DNA of 19,621 nucleotides from CALKKN01 sp041571375. GTDB taxonomy: Bacteria; Pseudomonadota; Gammaproteobacteria; Xanthomonadales; SZUA-36. A program made the position numbers and the translations under genes. Position 1 is the first letter of the stretch. Each line of letters begins with the position of its first letter. Where the stretch lies: the NCBI GenBank assembly GCA_041571375.1, contig JBFFUJ010000015.1, forward strand, positions 1-19,621, given 5' to 3'. Below the pieces are notes generated by a model. The model was not told where the DNA came from. It ran no database searches and saw only the letters and a list, made by a program, of their open reading frames with translations. Below, one piece after another: positions 1 through 7,048 of the stretch.

Positions 1-223
1 CCGGCTGGTCGGAGGGCGGGGCGGACGCCGACTTGATGGTTTTGCCCGTGCTGGTCGGCCGCACCGGCGTGCTGCCGAACGAGGCGCAGCCTGCCGCCAG
101 CGTGACCAGCAGCGCGGTCAGGCAGATCATCGACCATGTCCGGCGCTCGCCCTGTTTCCTGCCCGGGCCCCGCACCCGCCAGCGGCCCGTTCCGGCCGCG
201 GCCACTTCGAAGCTGTCCTTCAT
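1..223 (-). CDS. gspD: Type II secretion secretin GspD, N-terminal fragment (lipoprotein form)
   Basis: Reading from the ATG at 223 gives 74 codons without a stop before the window ends. The ribosome site AAAGGG (230-235) overlaps the gspN stop and sits 6 bases upstream. The leader has a basic region (residues 14-29, many Arg/Lys), a hydrophobic core and a lipobox LAAGC with Cys46 as the predicted lipidated residue. Ala at +2 fits outer-membrane sorting. After it comes a Ser/Thr/Pro-rich linker. No secretin domain is visible in this part. The assignment rests on position: it follows gspN by 10 bases, where Xanthomonas-type clusters carry the lipoprotein secretin XpsD. The secretin forms the outer-membrane channel. 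The leader is long for a lipoprotein, and the internal Met32 would start a shorter one lacking a basic region, so I prefer the ATG at 223. Confidence 0.72.
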   Translation of the reverse strand, partial: MKDSFEVAAAGTGRWRVRGPGRKQGERRTWSMICLTALLVTLAAGCASFGSTPVRPTSTGKTIKSASAPPSDQP

Positions 224-233
224 GGAATTCCCT

Positions 234-1025
234 TTACTCTTCATCTGAGTTCTCTTGCGATCTTCTTCTTGCGCCCATCATCGCCTGGATGGCCGTCTGA
301 TACTCGCTCTGCTCGCGCTCCCCGGACTGCTCCTCCTCGGCCGCGCGCCGCAGTTCCTCGCGCCGCTCGGCGATGCGCTGCCGGATCTCCTCGGCCCGGG
401 TCAGCGGTCGATCATCCTCATCGTCGTCGCGCTCCCGGGAATCGGACGATTTCTCCTCGGCCACCTCCGCGGGTTCCGGTTTCGGCGGCGGCTTGATCAC
501 CGCATCGTGAATCTGCAGCTGCAGCTGCAGCTCCTCGCCGTACCCGGAAGCCAGGGTAATCTCGCGGGGGGCGATCCGGCTGACGTGCCAGCTGCCGTAG
601 TCGCCCTGCAGCGGCTGGCCCTCGAACGCCACCAGCGACTGCCCGGAGTTTTTCGGGCGCAGGGTGACCATGCGCAGGCTCGGCGTGATGACCACGCCGG
701 CCAGTTGCAGGTCCGGCGCGTCCGCCGGCTCCTCAGCCGCGCCCTCCGCGTCCTCCGCGTCCGCGTCGGCCACCAGCTCGGGCTGACGCGACTCGTTGAA
801 CACCGGCCGCTCGCTGACCACGGCATAGGCCTCGATCGGTTCGTGGCCGGCCATCTCTGACACCTCGACGCGGAGCCGCGCCTCCGCATCCGCCGGCGGC
901 GCAGTCTCACCGGCGCCCGGCGGCAGCGACCAGACGACGCCGAGGGCGAGCATGACCACCACCAGGCCAGCGGCCACGGCCGCGAGAACCTGGCCGATCG
1001 GGTTGTCTTCCAGCCAGCGCATCAT
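234..1025 (-). CDS. gspN: XpsN-like type II secretion protein GspN with a GspC-type HR domain
   Basis: This inner-membrane protein of 263 residues probably links the inner-membrane platform to the secretin. Residues 1-10 are cytoplasmic and 11-33 form one membrane helix. Residues 67-160 resemble the homology region (HR) of GspC: a SERPVF motif, then an acidic insert, then LQLAGVV and a small beta-rich fold ending near REITL. The C-terminal third is a Pro/Lys stretch (KPPPKPEP), an acidic run, and a charged Arg/Glu-rich segment (208-235) likely to be helical. No PDZ domain is present. In Xanthomonas, XpsN at this position does the work of GspC, and no separate gspC is visible here. The ATG overlaps the gspM stop by 4 bases. 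A second Met follows directly, so either could be the start. Family identity is good; the GspC-like role is inferred. Confidence 0.8.
   Translation of the reverse strand: MMRWLEDNPIGQVLAAVAAGLVVVMLALGVVWSLPPGAGETAPPADAEARLRVEVSEMAGHEPIEAYAVVSERPVFNESRQPELVADADAEDAEGAAEEPADAPDLQLAGVVITPSLRMVTLRPKNSGQSLVAFEGQPLQGDYGSWHVSRIAPREITLASGYGEELQLQLQIHDAVIKPPPKPEPAEVAEEKSSDSRERDDDEDDRPLTRAEEIRQRIAERREELRRAAEEEQSGEREQSEYQTAIQAMMGARRRSQENSDEE
513..530. repeat. Three tandem CTGCAG hexamers
   Basis: CTGCAG occurs three times back to back inside gspN. Each unit is palindromic. On the coding strand it encodes alternating Leu-Gln (residues 166-171) in a predicted beta-strand of the HR domain. It is a short in-frame repeat and could slip by one unit without breaking the frame. 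Confidence 0.85.
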
Positions 1026-1618
1026 CCCGATGTCCTCAGGTAACCGGACATGTTGAACCGGATGTCGAGCAGGGTGCCCGCCTCCGGTTCCTGGTCGCCG
1101 CGACGCCGGCTGCGGCTCCTCGGCTTGATGACGGTGACCTCCTCCATGATGACCATCGGCACCCCGGTCTCCAGCGCGTACAGCACCTTCCCGAGGTCAT
1201 CGATCCCGCAGCGCATGCGCACATTGACGGTCACCCTCTCGAACCGCTCCTCGACGCGCGGCCGCACCGGCTGGCGGCTCACGATCTGGCAGTTGTCCTC
1301 GGCCTGGATGCCGATCATCTGGCTGAGCCGCTCCGAGAGCCCGGCGGCCGCCTCGTTGAAATCGCTGCCCTCGAGGAACAGGTCTTCATCGGACCTGCGC
1401 TCCCTCAGCTCCTGCAGCAGAGACTCGTAATGGCCGCGCTGCTCGGCCACCTGCTGATAACGGCCCAACTGCTCCGAGAGGCCGGCGATTTCCTCGCCAT
1501 ATTCCAGGTGCCTCAGTAGAAACCAGTGGAATCCGACGAGATACACCAGCAACAGCACGATGACCAGGATCAGCACCGCCGCGAGGCGGTTGCTGCCGGG
1601 GGCTCCGACCAGCGCCAT
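1022..1618 (-). CDS. gspM: Type II secretion inner-membrane assembly protein GspM
   Basis: This is a 198-residue bitopic inner-membrane protein. It has a short cytoplasmic end, one membrane helix at about 12-33, a coiled-coil-prone stretch (38-75), and a periplasmic ferredoxin-like domain (about 85-198) of the GspM/PilO type. GspM pairs with GspL and helps hold the assembly platform around GspE and GspF. Two cysteines, Cys110 and Cys137, lie in the periplasmic domain and could form a disulfide. An unusually basic loop (PRSRSRRRG, 166-174) interrupts the last strands. The start codon overlaps the gspL stop by one base (TGATG), which points to translational coupling, and the stop overlaps the gspN start. 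The sequence is poorly conserved, so the assignment leans on topology and position between gspL and gspN. Confidence 0.85.
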   Translation of the reverse strand: MALVGAPGSNRLAAVLILVIVLLLVYLVGFHWFLLRHLEYGEEIAGLSEQLGRYQQVAEQRGHYESLLQELRERRSDEDLFLEGSDFNEAAAGLSERLSQMIGIQAEDNCQIVSRQPVRPRVEERFERVTVNVRMRCGIDDLGKVLYALETGVPMVIMEEVTVIKPRSRSRRRGDQEPEAGTLLDIRFNMSGYLRTSG

Positions 1619-2733
1619 CAGCGGCCCTCCACCGATTCGACCGCGGCATTGATCTCGAAAATCTCCAGACCGCTCCGCGCATCCAGGCGCGTCGAACCGC
1701 GGAACGCCGCGGCCGATAGCATGCTGGACTCGTTGACCTTCTCGATCAGCTGCTGGGCATTGCGAGATTTACCCTGCATCTGCACGCTGTCCGGCTCGAT
1801 CACCAGGCGATCCAGGAAGGTGTCGTCAGGGAGCAAGCGCGTCACGTCCGCCAGCACCTCGATGGCCAGGGGCGAGCCGGATCGGCGCGTGGCGAGAAAA
1901 CCTGCCGCCTCGCTGGCATCGTCGATCTGCTTGCGGATGGCCATGACCTTGCGCGCCTCCCCCTGCACCCCCGCGATCGCCTGCTGCAGTTCGTCGATCT
2001 GGTGCACTCTCAAGGACAGGGACTGCGCCATCACGGCGGCCACCAGGACGACGCAGAGCACACCGAGGGCCAGGTTGAGCCTGGCCTTGCGGTTGACGGC
2101 GCGTGTCCTTTGATCGGCCGGCAACAGGTTCAGACCCTGGCTCCGGCCTTCGTCCATCACGTCGATTCCCCCCAGCGAGATGCCGCGCGCCGAGAGTTTT
2201 TCCACGGCGGCGTCCACTTGCTGCCGCGGAGTGACAAAAATCCGGACCAGCAGTTGGCCCGGCGTGCTGCGGTCGAGGACACGCCAGTCAAAATACACGC
2301 TGGAGGCCCGGAACGGGGTCTGGCGGTCCATCTCGAAACCGAGCGCCTGCCCGAGGTTGGACTCGGCGGCCGTGGGCAGCCTCAGGTCCTTGCTCAGGAC
2401 GGCCTGACGGTCGAGCAGCAGGTAGCGCGGCGCCTCGAGCAGGTCGTGCTGGTCCAGCAGGTCGTCGATCTGCTGCAATTGCAGTTTTGCGTCCTGGGCC
2501 AGCGGGAAGGTTTCGAGGTTGGTCCAGCGCCGGTTTTCATCGATACCGACAGCCAGCGTGTCGCCTTCGAGCCGCAGGACGACCCGCCGCATCGCGTGCT
2601 CCAGCCGCGCCTGCCAGGCCACCGGCATGGCCAGCTTCAGTTCGCAGAACCACCAACTGAAGAACTTGCCGACCGGGCCGGCCTGCACGCGGTGGCGCAG
2701 TTGCTGTGCGTATTGTTCGAGTGCGTTTGCCAT
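1618..2733 (-). CDS. gspL: Type II secretion protein GspL (PilN-type)
   Basis: This 371-residue inner-membrane protein should recruit the ATPase GspE to the platform. The cytoplasmic half (1-218) is actin-like in layout: LRLEGDTLAVG near 53-63, a RYLLLDRQAVL strand near 103-113, and TPFRASSVYFDW near 139-150. One membrane helix lies at 220-240. It is followed by a helical stretch (243-275) and a PilN/GspL ferredoxin-like periplasmic domain (285-371). I chose the ATG at 2733, 7 bases after the gspK stop. The frame is open further upstream, but that part overlaps gspK and reads as non-protein-like. The size is close to the shorter XpsL form rather than the roughly 400-residue enteric GspL. The stop overlaps the gspM start by one base. 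Confidence 0.88.
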   Translation of the reverse strand: MANALEQYAQQLRHRVQAGPVGKFFSWWFCELKLAMPVAWQARLEHAMRRVVLRLEGDTLAVGIDENRRWTNLETFPLAQDAKLQLQQIDDLLDQHDLLEAPRYLLLDRQAVLSKDLRLPTAAESNLGQALGFEMDRQTPFRASSVYFDWRVLDRSTPGQLLVRIFVTPRQQVDAAVEKLSARGISLGGIDVMDEGRSQGLNLLPADQRTRAVNRKARLNLALGVLCVVLVAAVMAQSLSLRVHQIDELQQAIAGVQGEARKVMAIRKQIDDASEAAGFLATRRSGSPLAIEVLADVTRLLPDDTFLDRLVIEPDSVQMQGKSRNAQQLIEKVNESSMLSAAAFRGSTRLDARSGLEIFEINAAVESVEGR

Positions 2734-2740
2734 GGTGTTC

Positions 2741-3673
2741 TCAGTGGTGGAATCCTTCGCGCCAGCGCAGAACCCGGTAAGGCATCCCGTCACTCCCGCC
2801 GCCGAGGCGGATCGTGGCCTCCACCTGGTCCCAGACACCGTTGGGCAAGGTCGCTTTCGCGAGGATACTATACGTGACCCCCCGGCCCCGTGCCATGGCC
2901 ACCTGACCGCTGGGCAGCACGGTCCCAACGCCGCCCCCAGACTCCTCTGATTGCCTGACGGCCACGAAGTTCAAAGCCTCCTCCTCCGTCATCTCCGGCA
3001 GGGCCAGCAGCGCCTCCACCGGCGCGTAGGCAGGATCGGGCTGGCCTTGCCCCGAATAGACGCTGAGCCCCGGCGCCATCCTCTGATACAGATCCCAGGA
3101 CATGCCCAGAACCTGGAGCAACTCCTCGGTCATCAAAAAGGGGCGGTTGCCCGGCCCCACGGCCAACCCCGAGGCCTCGTAGGAGGGCCACTCGGCGCCG
3201 TTGGCCCGCTCGATTTCGTCCGGATCTCTCCAGTCCATGATGGCCGCGGCGAGGGGTTCGGCATCCAGGGGCTCCAGCCCGTGACCGGTCAGCAGGCGCA
3301 CCAGCGTGGGCTCGTCGCTGCTGTTGACATCGAGTTTGCCGCGCTCGTCGGTCACCCGCACCTCGACCACGGCTCCGTCGAAGCTGATCTCGTAAGGCCG
3401 CCCGTCCGGAACAAGCCGGGCCAGTTCGTCCGGGTCGCGCAGCGAGAGGAGGGCCAGGTTCATGCCGGCCTCGGCCGCCAGCCGCGCCCGGGTCCCGGAC
3501 AGAACCGTGTGGGCCTCCAGCTGATCCATGCGCGCCATCAGGGTGTACGCGCCGGTCGAAATCGTAATCAGCAGCAGGATCCACAGCACGATGACCAGCG
3601 CGACGCCACTTTGGCGGGCCCGCACGTTACGCGGCACGCGGCGGGGCAAGTGGCTGGCGACGCCGGCCCTCAT
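2741..3673 (-). CDS. gspK: Type II secretion minor pseudopilin GspK
   Basis: This is a 310-residue pseudopilin, the large member that with GspI and GspJ forms the tip of the pseudopilus. The leader is basic (1-23) and ends in Gly23, the likely prepilin peptidase site. A hydrophobic helix follows (24-44, ALVIVLW). Position +5 is Ile rather than Glu, as is normal for GspK and consistent with a tip position. The body contains the family motif DERGKLDVN (about residue 108) and an MDWRDPD segment (about 145) of the helical GspK domain. The ATG overlaps the gspJ stop by 4 bases (ATGA). The leader is longer than in most pseudopilins, but no better start lies closer to the helix. Confidence 0.92.
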   Translation of the reverse strand: MRAGVASHLPRRVPRNVRARQSGVALVIVLWILLLITISTGAYTLMARMDQLEAHTVLSGTRARLAAEAGMNLALLSLRDPDELARLVPDGRPYEISFDGAVVEVRVTDERGKLDVNSSDEPTLVRLLTGHGLEPLDAEPLAAAIMDWRDPDEIERANGAEWPSYEASGLAVGPGNRPFLMTEELLQVLGMSWDLYQRMAPGLSVYSGQGQPDPAYAPVEALLALPEMTEEEALNFVAVRQSEESGGGVGTVLPSGQVAMARGRGVTYSILAKATLPNGVWDQVEATIRLGGGSDGMPYRVLRWREGFHH

Positions 3674-4398
3674 TCGCGGTTCCGCCGGCGGTTGATCATG
3701 TCCTGGATGACCGAATTGTAGTCCCGCTTGCCGCCGCTACCGTCTGCCAGTTCCTCGGTCAGCGCCTCCGGATCGACCCGCACCGAGGCCGTCAGCAGCG
3801 GCCACTGGAGGTAAACATCCTGCGTGAACTCGATTTCCAGGGAAATGCTTTCCGGCAGCACGCTGCCATCTTCCCAGGTCGCCATCCAGCCGGTCAGTTC
3901 GCCGCTCTCGTCCCGTCCGAGGAAGCTGAAACGGGCTGATTCGATGTCCCCGAGCAGCAGTATCGGCAAACGTTCGTACAGGTACTGCTCCTCGAAGCCC
4001 TGCAGCAGGGCATGCGACAACACCAGTTCGAGACTCTCTGCCCCGCCAATCAGCGCCAGTTCCTGCACCTGGGGCCCGCCGAATCCGAGGTAGCCAGGCA
4101 TCGGGGCGACGAAGCGGATGCGGTCCGGTTCGCCGACGAAGACCGTGCGCTCGGACCCGTCCTCGTTCTGGGCGAAGACCAGCGGCGCGACCTGGTTCAG
4201 CTGGCGCCGGACGAACTGGTGCGCCATGCGGATCCGGCTGCTGTCCTCCAGGATCGCCTGGCCACGGTCGGCGGCACGGGTCGACGCGCGCAATCCACCA
4301 TAGGCCAATGCCAGCAGCATACTCATCAGGGTCAGCGCCAGCAGCAGTTCCACCAGCGTGAAACCCGGATTACGGCGAAGGGGGTTTCCGCGCGCCAT
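3670..4398 (-). CDS. gspJ: Type II secretion minor pseudopilin GspJ
   Basis: This is a 242-residue minor pseudopilin of the tip complex. It has a classical prepilin leader: basic residues 1-12 ending in Gly12, then FTLVELLLA with Glu17 at the +5 position and a hydrophobic helix to about residue 32. The remainder is a periplasmic beta-rich GspJ domain with a typical FVRRQLNQVAPLVF stretch near 52-65 and a conserved GYHK-free, GFGGP-containing middle near 104-108. The ATG lies 2 bases after the gspI stop and the gene's stop overlaps gspK. Length is normal for the family. GspJ binds GspI and GspK to start pseudopilus assembly and to prime the secretin channel. Confidence 0.92.
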   Translation of the reverse strand: MARGNPLRRNPGFTLVELLLALTLMSMLLALAYGGLRASTRAADRGQAILEDSSRIRMAHQFVRRQLNQVAPLVFAQNEDGSERTVFVGEPDRIRFVAPMPGYLGFGGPQVQELALIGGAESLELVLSHALLQGFEEQYLYERLPILLLGDIESARFSFLGRDESGELTGWMATWEDGSVLPESISLEIEFTQDVYLQWPLLTASVRVDPEALTEELADGSGGKRDYNSVIQDMINRRRNRE

Positions 4399-4400
4399 CG

Positions 4401-4868
4401 TCAGTCGCTCGCATTCGCTGTGTTACGGGTGTTCTCGGAGCGACCCCTCAGGACCGCCTTGATGGTGCTGAAATGCCTCGACTGTTCCCGAGGTGGCTCG
4501 CCCCAGCCCACCAGCAGATCGACCTGCAGCAATTCGATGCCGGTCAATTCGGCCAACTCGACGCTGTACGGGTTCTCGCCGGTTTCGACGTAATCGAACA
4601 GCTGGATCTCCCAGCGGTAGTCCCCCGACTGGCCGCTCGCACCGTAACCGGCCTGCAGCGGGATTTCGAGCCCGACCTGGTCCATCACCGACTGGGCCGT
4701 CAACGCGGCCTCGGTGTACTCGCGCGCACGCACCGTGTTGCGCATCGAACCGGTGAGGATTTCAAGCACCGTGGCGAAACTCAGCGCGAACACCAGGAAG
4801 GCCAGCAACAGCTCCAGCAAAGTGAATCCGCGGCTTCTGTCCAAGCCGTTGACGGGAGGACACCGCAT
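4401..4868 (-). CDS. gspI: Type II secretion minor pseudopilin GspI
   Basis: This is a 155-residue minor pseudopilin. The leader (1-14) ends in Gly14 before FTLLELLLAF, with Glu19 at +5 and a hydrophobic helix to about residue 36. The family feature of an early Ala-rich helix followed by short strands is present: EAALTAQSVMDQVGLE at about 62-77, then YRWEIQ near 94. GspI is the organising member of the I-J-K tip complex. The ATG is 7 bases downstream of the gspH stop and only 2 bases separate it from gspJ, so the genes are almost certainly co-translated. The alanine-rich C-terminus (NTRNTANASD) is probably unstructured. Confidence 0.92.
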   Translation of the reverse strand: MRCPPVNGLDRSRGFTLLELLLAFLVFALSFATVLEILTGSMRNTVRAREYTEAALTAQSVMDQVGLEIPLQAGYGASGQSGDYRWEIQLFDYVETGENPYSVELAELTGIELLQVDLLVGWGEPPREQSRHFSTIKAVLRGRSENTRNTANASD

Positions 4869-4875
4869 CAGGCGA

Positions 4876-5367
4876 TCACTCGTCAGGCCGCTGCAGCGAG
4901 GCCTCGCCCGTCAGCCAGGCCACGTTGACCTGATAAATCCGGCCGTTGGCCTCGAGCCGGACATTGCCGCCGGTAGAACCGCCATCGGGATAAAAGCGGA
5001 TGCCGCCCACGGTTTCCGAGGTCAGCTCGGAGCGCGCCGTGTTCAGCTCGACGCTCATGCCCTCGGGCAACTTTTCCGCCGGGCGGTCGGCGGCACGGTA
5101 GCTGTGGTTCTCGGTATCGACCACGAACACCTGTTCGGATTTCCGGAGGATCGCCTGGGTGCGGGTATAGCGCAGCGAGGCCGCCACCTTGTGGGACGCC
5201 GCACGCATTTCAGCACCGCTGATATTGCGCGAGATCGACGTGCCCACCAGCGCCAGGGCCAACCCCGCGATCACCAGCACGACCAGCAGCTCGACCAGCG
5301 TGAACCCGCCGGCCCGCCGGGAGGCCCTACTCCCAGCTGTTGATGTCGGCGTTCTTGCCTTCGCCAC
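4876..5367 (-). CDS. gspH: Type II secretion minor pseudopilin GspH (probable GTG start)
   Basis: This minor pseudopilin connects the tip complex to the GspG shaft. The prepilin signature is clear: RRAGG then FTLVELLVVLVIAG, with Glu at +5 and a hydrophobic helix. The body includes RYTRTQAILRKSEQVFVVD, typical of the GspH/FimT family, and ends in a beta-rich domain. The start is uncertain. No ATG lies near the leader. The nearest in-frame start is GTG at 5367, giving a 21-residue leader and a 163-residue protein, and it overlaps the end of gspG by 41 bases. The next ATG (5412) would give a 36-residue-longer region of gspG shadow sequence. I prefer GTG. The overlap is larger than at other junctions in this operon. 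Confidence 0.85.
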   Translation of the reverse strand: MAKARTPTSTAGSRASRRAGGFTLVELLVVLVIAGLALALVGTSISRNISGAEMRAASHKVAASLRYTRTQAILRKSEQVFVVDTENHSYRAADRPAEKLPEGMSVELNTARSELTSETVGGIRFYPDGGSTGGNVRLEANGRIYQVNVAWLTGEASLQRPDE

Positions 5368-5791
5368 CGGACTGCCCGTCCGCGCCAAGCGAGTAGATGT
5401 CGAAATCACCATGCTCACCCGGGTAGCGGTAGACGTACTCCCTGCCCCACGGATCCTTGAGGCTGGAGGTCTTGACGTAGGGACCGTTCCAGCCACCGAC
5501 GCCGCCACTGTCCTCGACCAGCGCCTCGAGGCTGTCCGGGGTGGTCCCGGTATCGAGGTAATAGCTTTCCACTGCCATGGACAGCCTGCTGATCTGCGAG
5601 GCGGCGGCCTTGACCTTCGCGCCCTCCGCCTTGCCGATGATGCCGGGCAGCACCAGGCCGCCGATCAACGCCAGGATCACCAGCACCAGCAGCAGTTCGA
5701 CCAGGGTAAAGCCGCCGGCGCCCGAGGGCCGCAGGCCTCGCCGGCCTGGCCTGAGCAGCACACCCGTTGGGCGATATGTCGTTGCATTCAT
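5327..5791 (-). CDS. gspG: Type II secretion major pseudopilin GspG
   Basis: This is a 154-residue major pseudopilin, whose polymer forms the piston-like pseudopilus. The prepilin site is Gly27 before FTLVELLLVLVILALIGG, with Glu32 at +5. The C-terminal signature SLGADGQSGGEGKNADI is the calcium-binding loop of GspG, with Asp residues in the expected places. DPWGREYVYRYPG upstream of it is also highly characteristic. The start is firm: an AAAGGAG ribosome site at 5800-5806 sits 8 bases before the ATG and is the strongest in the operon. That fits the need for many copies of this subunit. The 27-residue leader is long compared with the usual 6-10 residues. The gap to gspF is 42 bases. Confidence 0.96.
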   Translation of the reverse strand: MNATTYRPTGVLLRPGRRGLRPSGAGGFTLVELLLVLVILALIGGLVLPGIIGKAEGAKVKAAASQISRLSMAVESYYLDTGTTPDSLEALVEDSGGVGGWNGPYVKTSSLKDPWGREYVYRYPGEHGDFDIYSLGADGQSGGEGKNADINSWE

Positions 5792-5833
5792 CGCTAAAAC
5801 TCCTTTCGCTCCCTTGGCTGACCCGGAGGGCCT

Positions 5834-7048
5834 TCACCCAACCAGATCGTTGACTCCCAGTATGGCCACCAGCACGGACAGCACGATCGTCCCGATCAGA
5901 ACGGCCAGCAGCAGCGTGACCACCGGGGTGAAAACCGACAGCAGGCGATCGATGGTATTGCGCACCTCGATGTCGTAGGTGTCAGAGACTTTCAGCAGCA
6001 TGGCATCGAGTTGCCCGGTTTCCTCGCCGACACTGACCATCTGCAGGGCCAGCCGCGGAAAATGCCCGCCTTTGGCCAGGGCCCGCGCCAGGCCACCGCC
6101 CGTCTTTACCTTGCGTGCAGCGTCGGCCACCTCGCGCCGGAGTACGGTATTCGTTATGACATTCTGCGCAATGGAAAGTGCCGAAAGCAGTGGCACTCCG
6201 TTGTCCAACAGCGTGCCCAGCGTGCGCGTCAGCCGCGCCGTTTCCATTTTCGCGACCAGGTCACCCACCCAGCGCATTTCCAGCACACGGCCGTCCCAGG
6301 CCAGCCGCTTCCCGGAATCCGCCAGAATGCGGCGAAACTGGATCACCGCGAGCACAGTCAGCAGGATGATCAGCCACCAGAAATTCTGCAGCACCGAGCC
6401 GACTCCGAGGACGATTTTCGTGATCAGGGGCAGATCGCCGCCCAGTTCCTCGAAGATCGGCGTGAACTGCGGAATGACGTAGACCAGCAGCAGGATCAGC
6501 GAGCCCGCCGCCAGCACCAGCAGCAGGATCGGGTAGATCAGGGCCGAGATGACGCTGTCCTTCAGCGCCCTGGACCGCTCGAGGTATTCACTCAGGCGTG
6601 CCAGGGTGACGTCCAGCGTGCCGCCCACCTCGCCGGCACGCACCATGTTCACGAACAGGCGGTTGAAGGCGCCGTGTTGCTCGTCCAGCGCGTCCGACAG
6701 GCTGCCGCCCTGCCTGACCCGGTCGCGGATCTCCGACACCGCCCGCTTGACCCGGTCGTTTTCGGCCAGGTCGAGCAGCACGTGCAGGGACCGGTCGAGC
6801 GGCAGGCCGGCGCCCAGCAGCGTCGACAGCTGTTGCGTGAACTCGCCGACCTCGCGGGAGGTCATCCCGCGACGACCCAGCTTCAGCAGGCCCAGACCCA
6901 GGCCGCCGCTGCCGGACTCGCGCGCCTGCAGCGGGATGTTACCGGCCTCCTGCAGCCTCAGCACCACCAGGTCGACCGACACGGCCTCCATGGTGCCCTG
7001 AACGGTTTCACCGCTGGGATCGACCGCCTTGTATTCGAACAGGGGCAT
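5834..7048 (-). CDS. gspF: Type II secretion inner-membrane platform protein GspF
   Basis: This polytopic inner-membrane protein of 404 residues matches the family length. It works with the ATPase GspE to assemble the pseudopilus. It begins with the family start MPLFEYKAVDPSG and has two repeated GspF domains. The first includes FTQQLSTLLGAGLPLD (about 69-84) and the second LTRTLGTLLDNGVPLL (about 272-287). Both end in membrane segments, at about 167-192, 222-243 and 372-396. The ATG at 7048 shares one base with the gspE stop (TGATG), which suggests translational coupling. An upstream ATG in the same frame would extend into gspE and gives a sequence not seen in this family, so it is rejected. 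Confidence 0.96.
   Translation of the reverse strand: MPLFEYKAVDPSGETVQGTMEAVSVDLVVLRLQEAGNIPLQARESGSGGLGLGLLKLGRRGMTSREVGEFTQQLSTLLGAGLPLDRSLHVLLDLAENDRVKRAVSEIRDRVRQGGSLSDALDEQHGAFNRLFVNMVRAGEVGGTLDVTLARLSEYLERSRALKDSVISALIYPILLLVLAAGSLILLLVYVIPQFTPIFEELGGDLPLITKIVLGVGSVLQNFWWLIILLTVLAVIQFRRILADSGKRLAWDGRVLEMRWVGDLVAKMETARLTRTLGTLLDNGVPLLSALSIAQNVITNTVLRREVADAARKVKTGGGLARALAKGGHFPRLALQMVSVGEETGQLDAMLLKVSDTYDIEVRNTIDRLLSVFTPVVTLLLAVLIGTIVLSVLVAILGVNDLVG

Noticed and set aside
2734..2928. N-terminal extension of gspL into gspK
   Set aside because: It overlaps gspK, is Arg/Pro/Cys-rich and unlike any GspL start. The ATG at 2733 fits the operon spacing.
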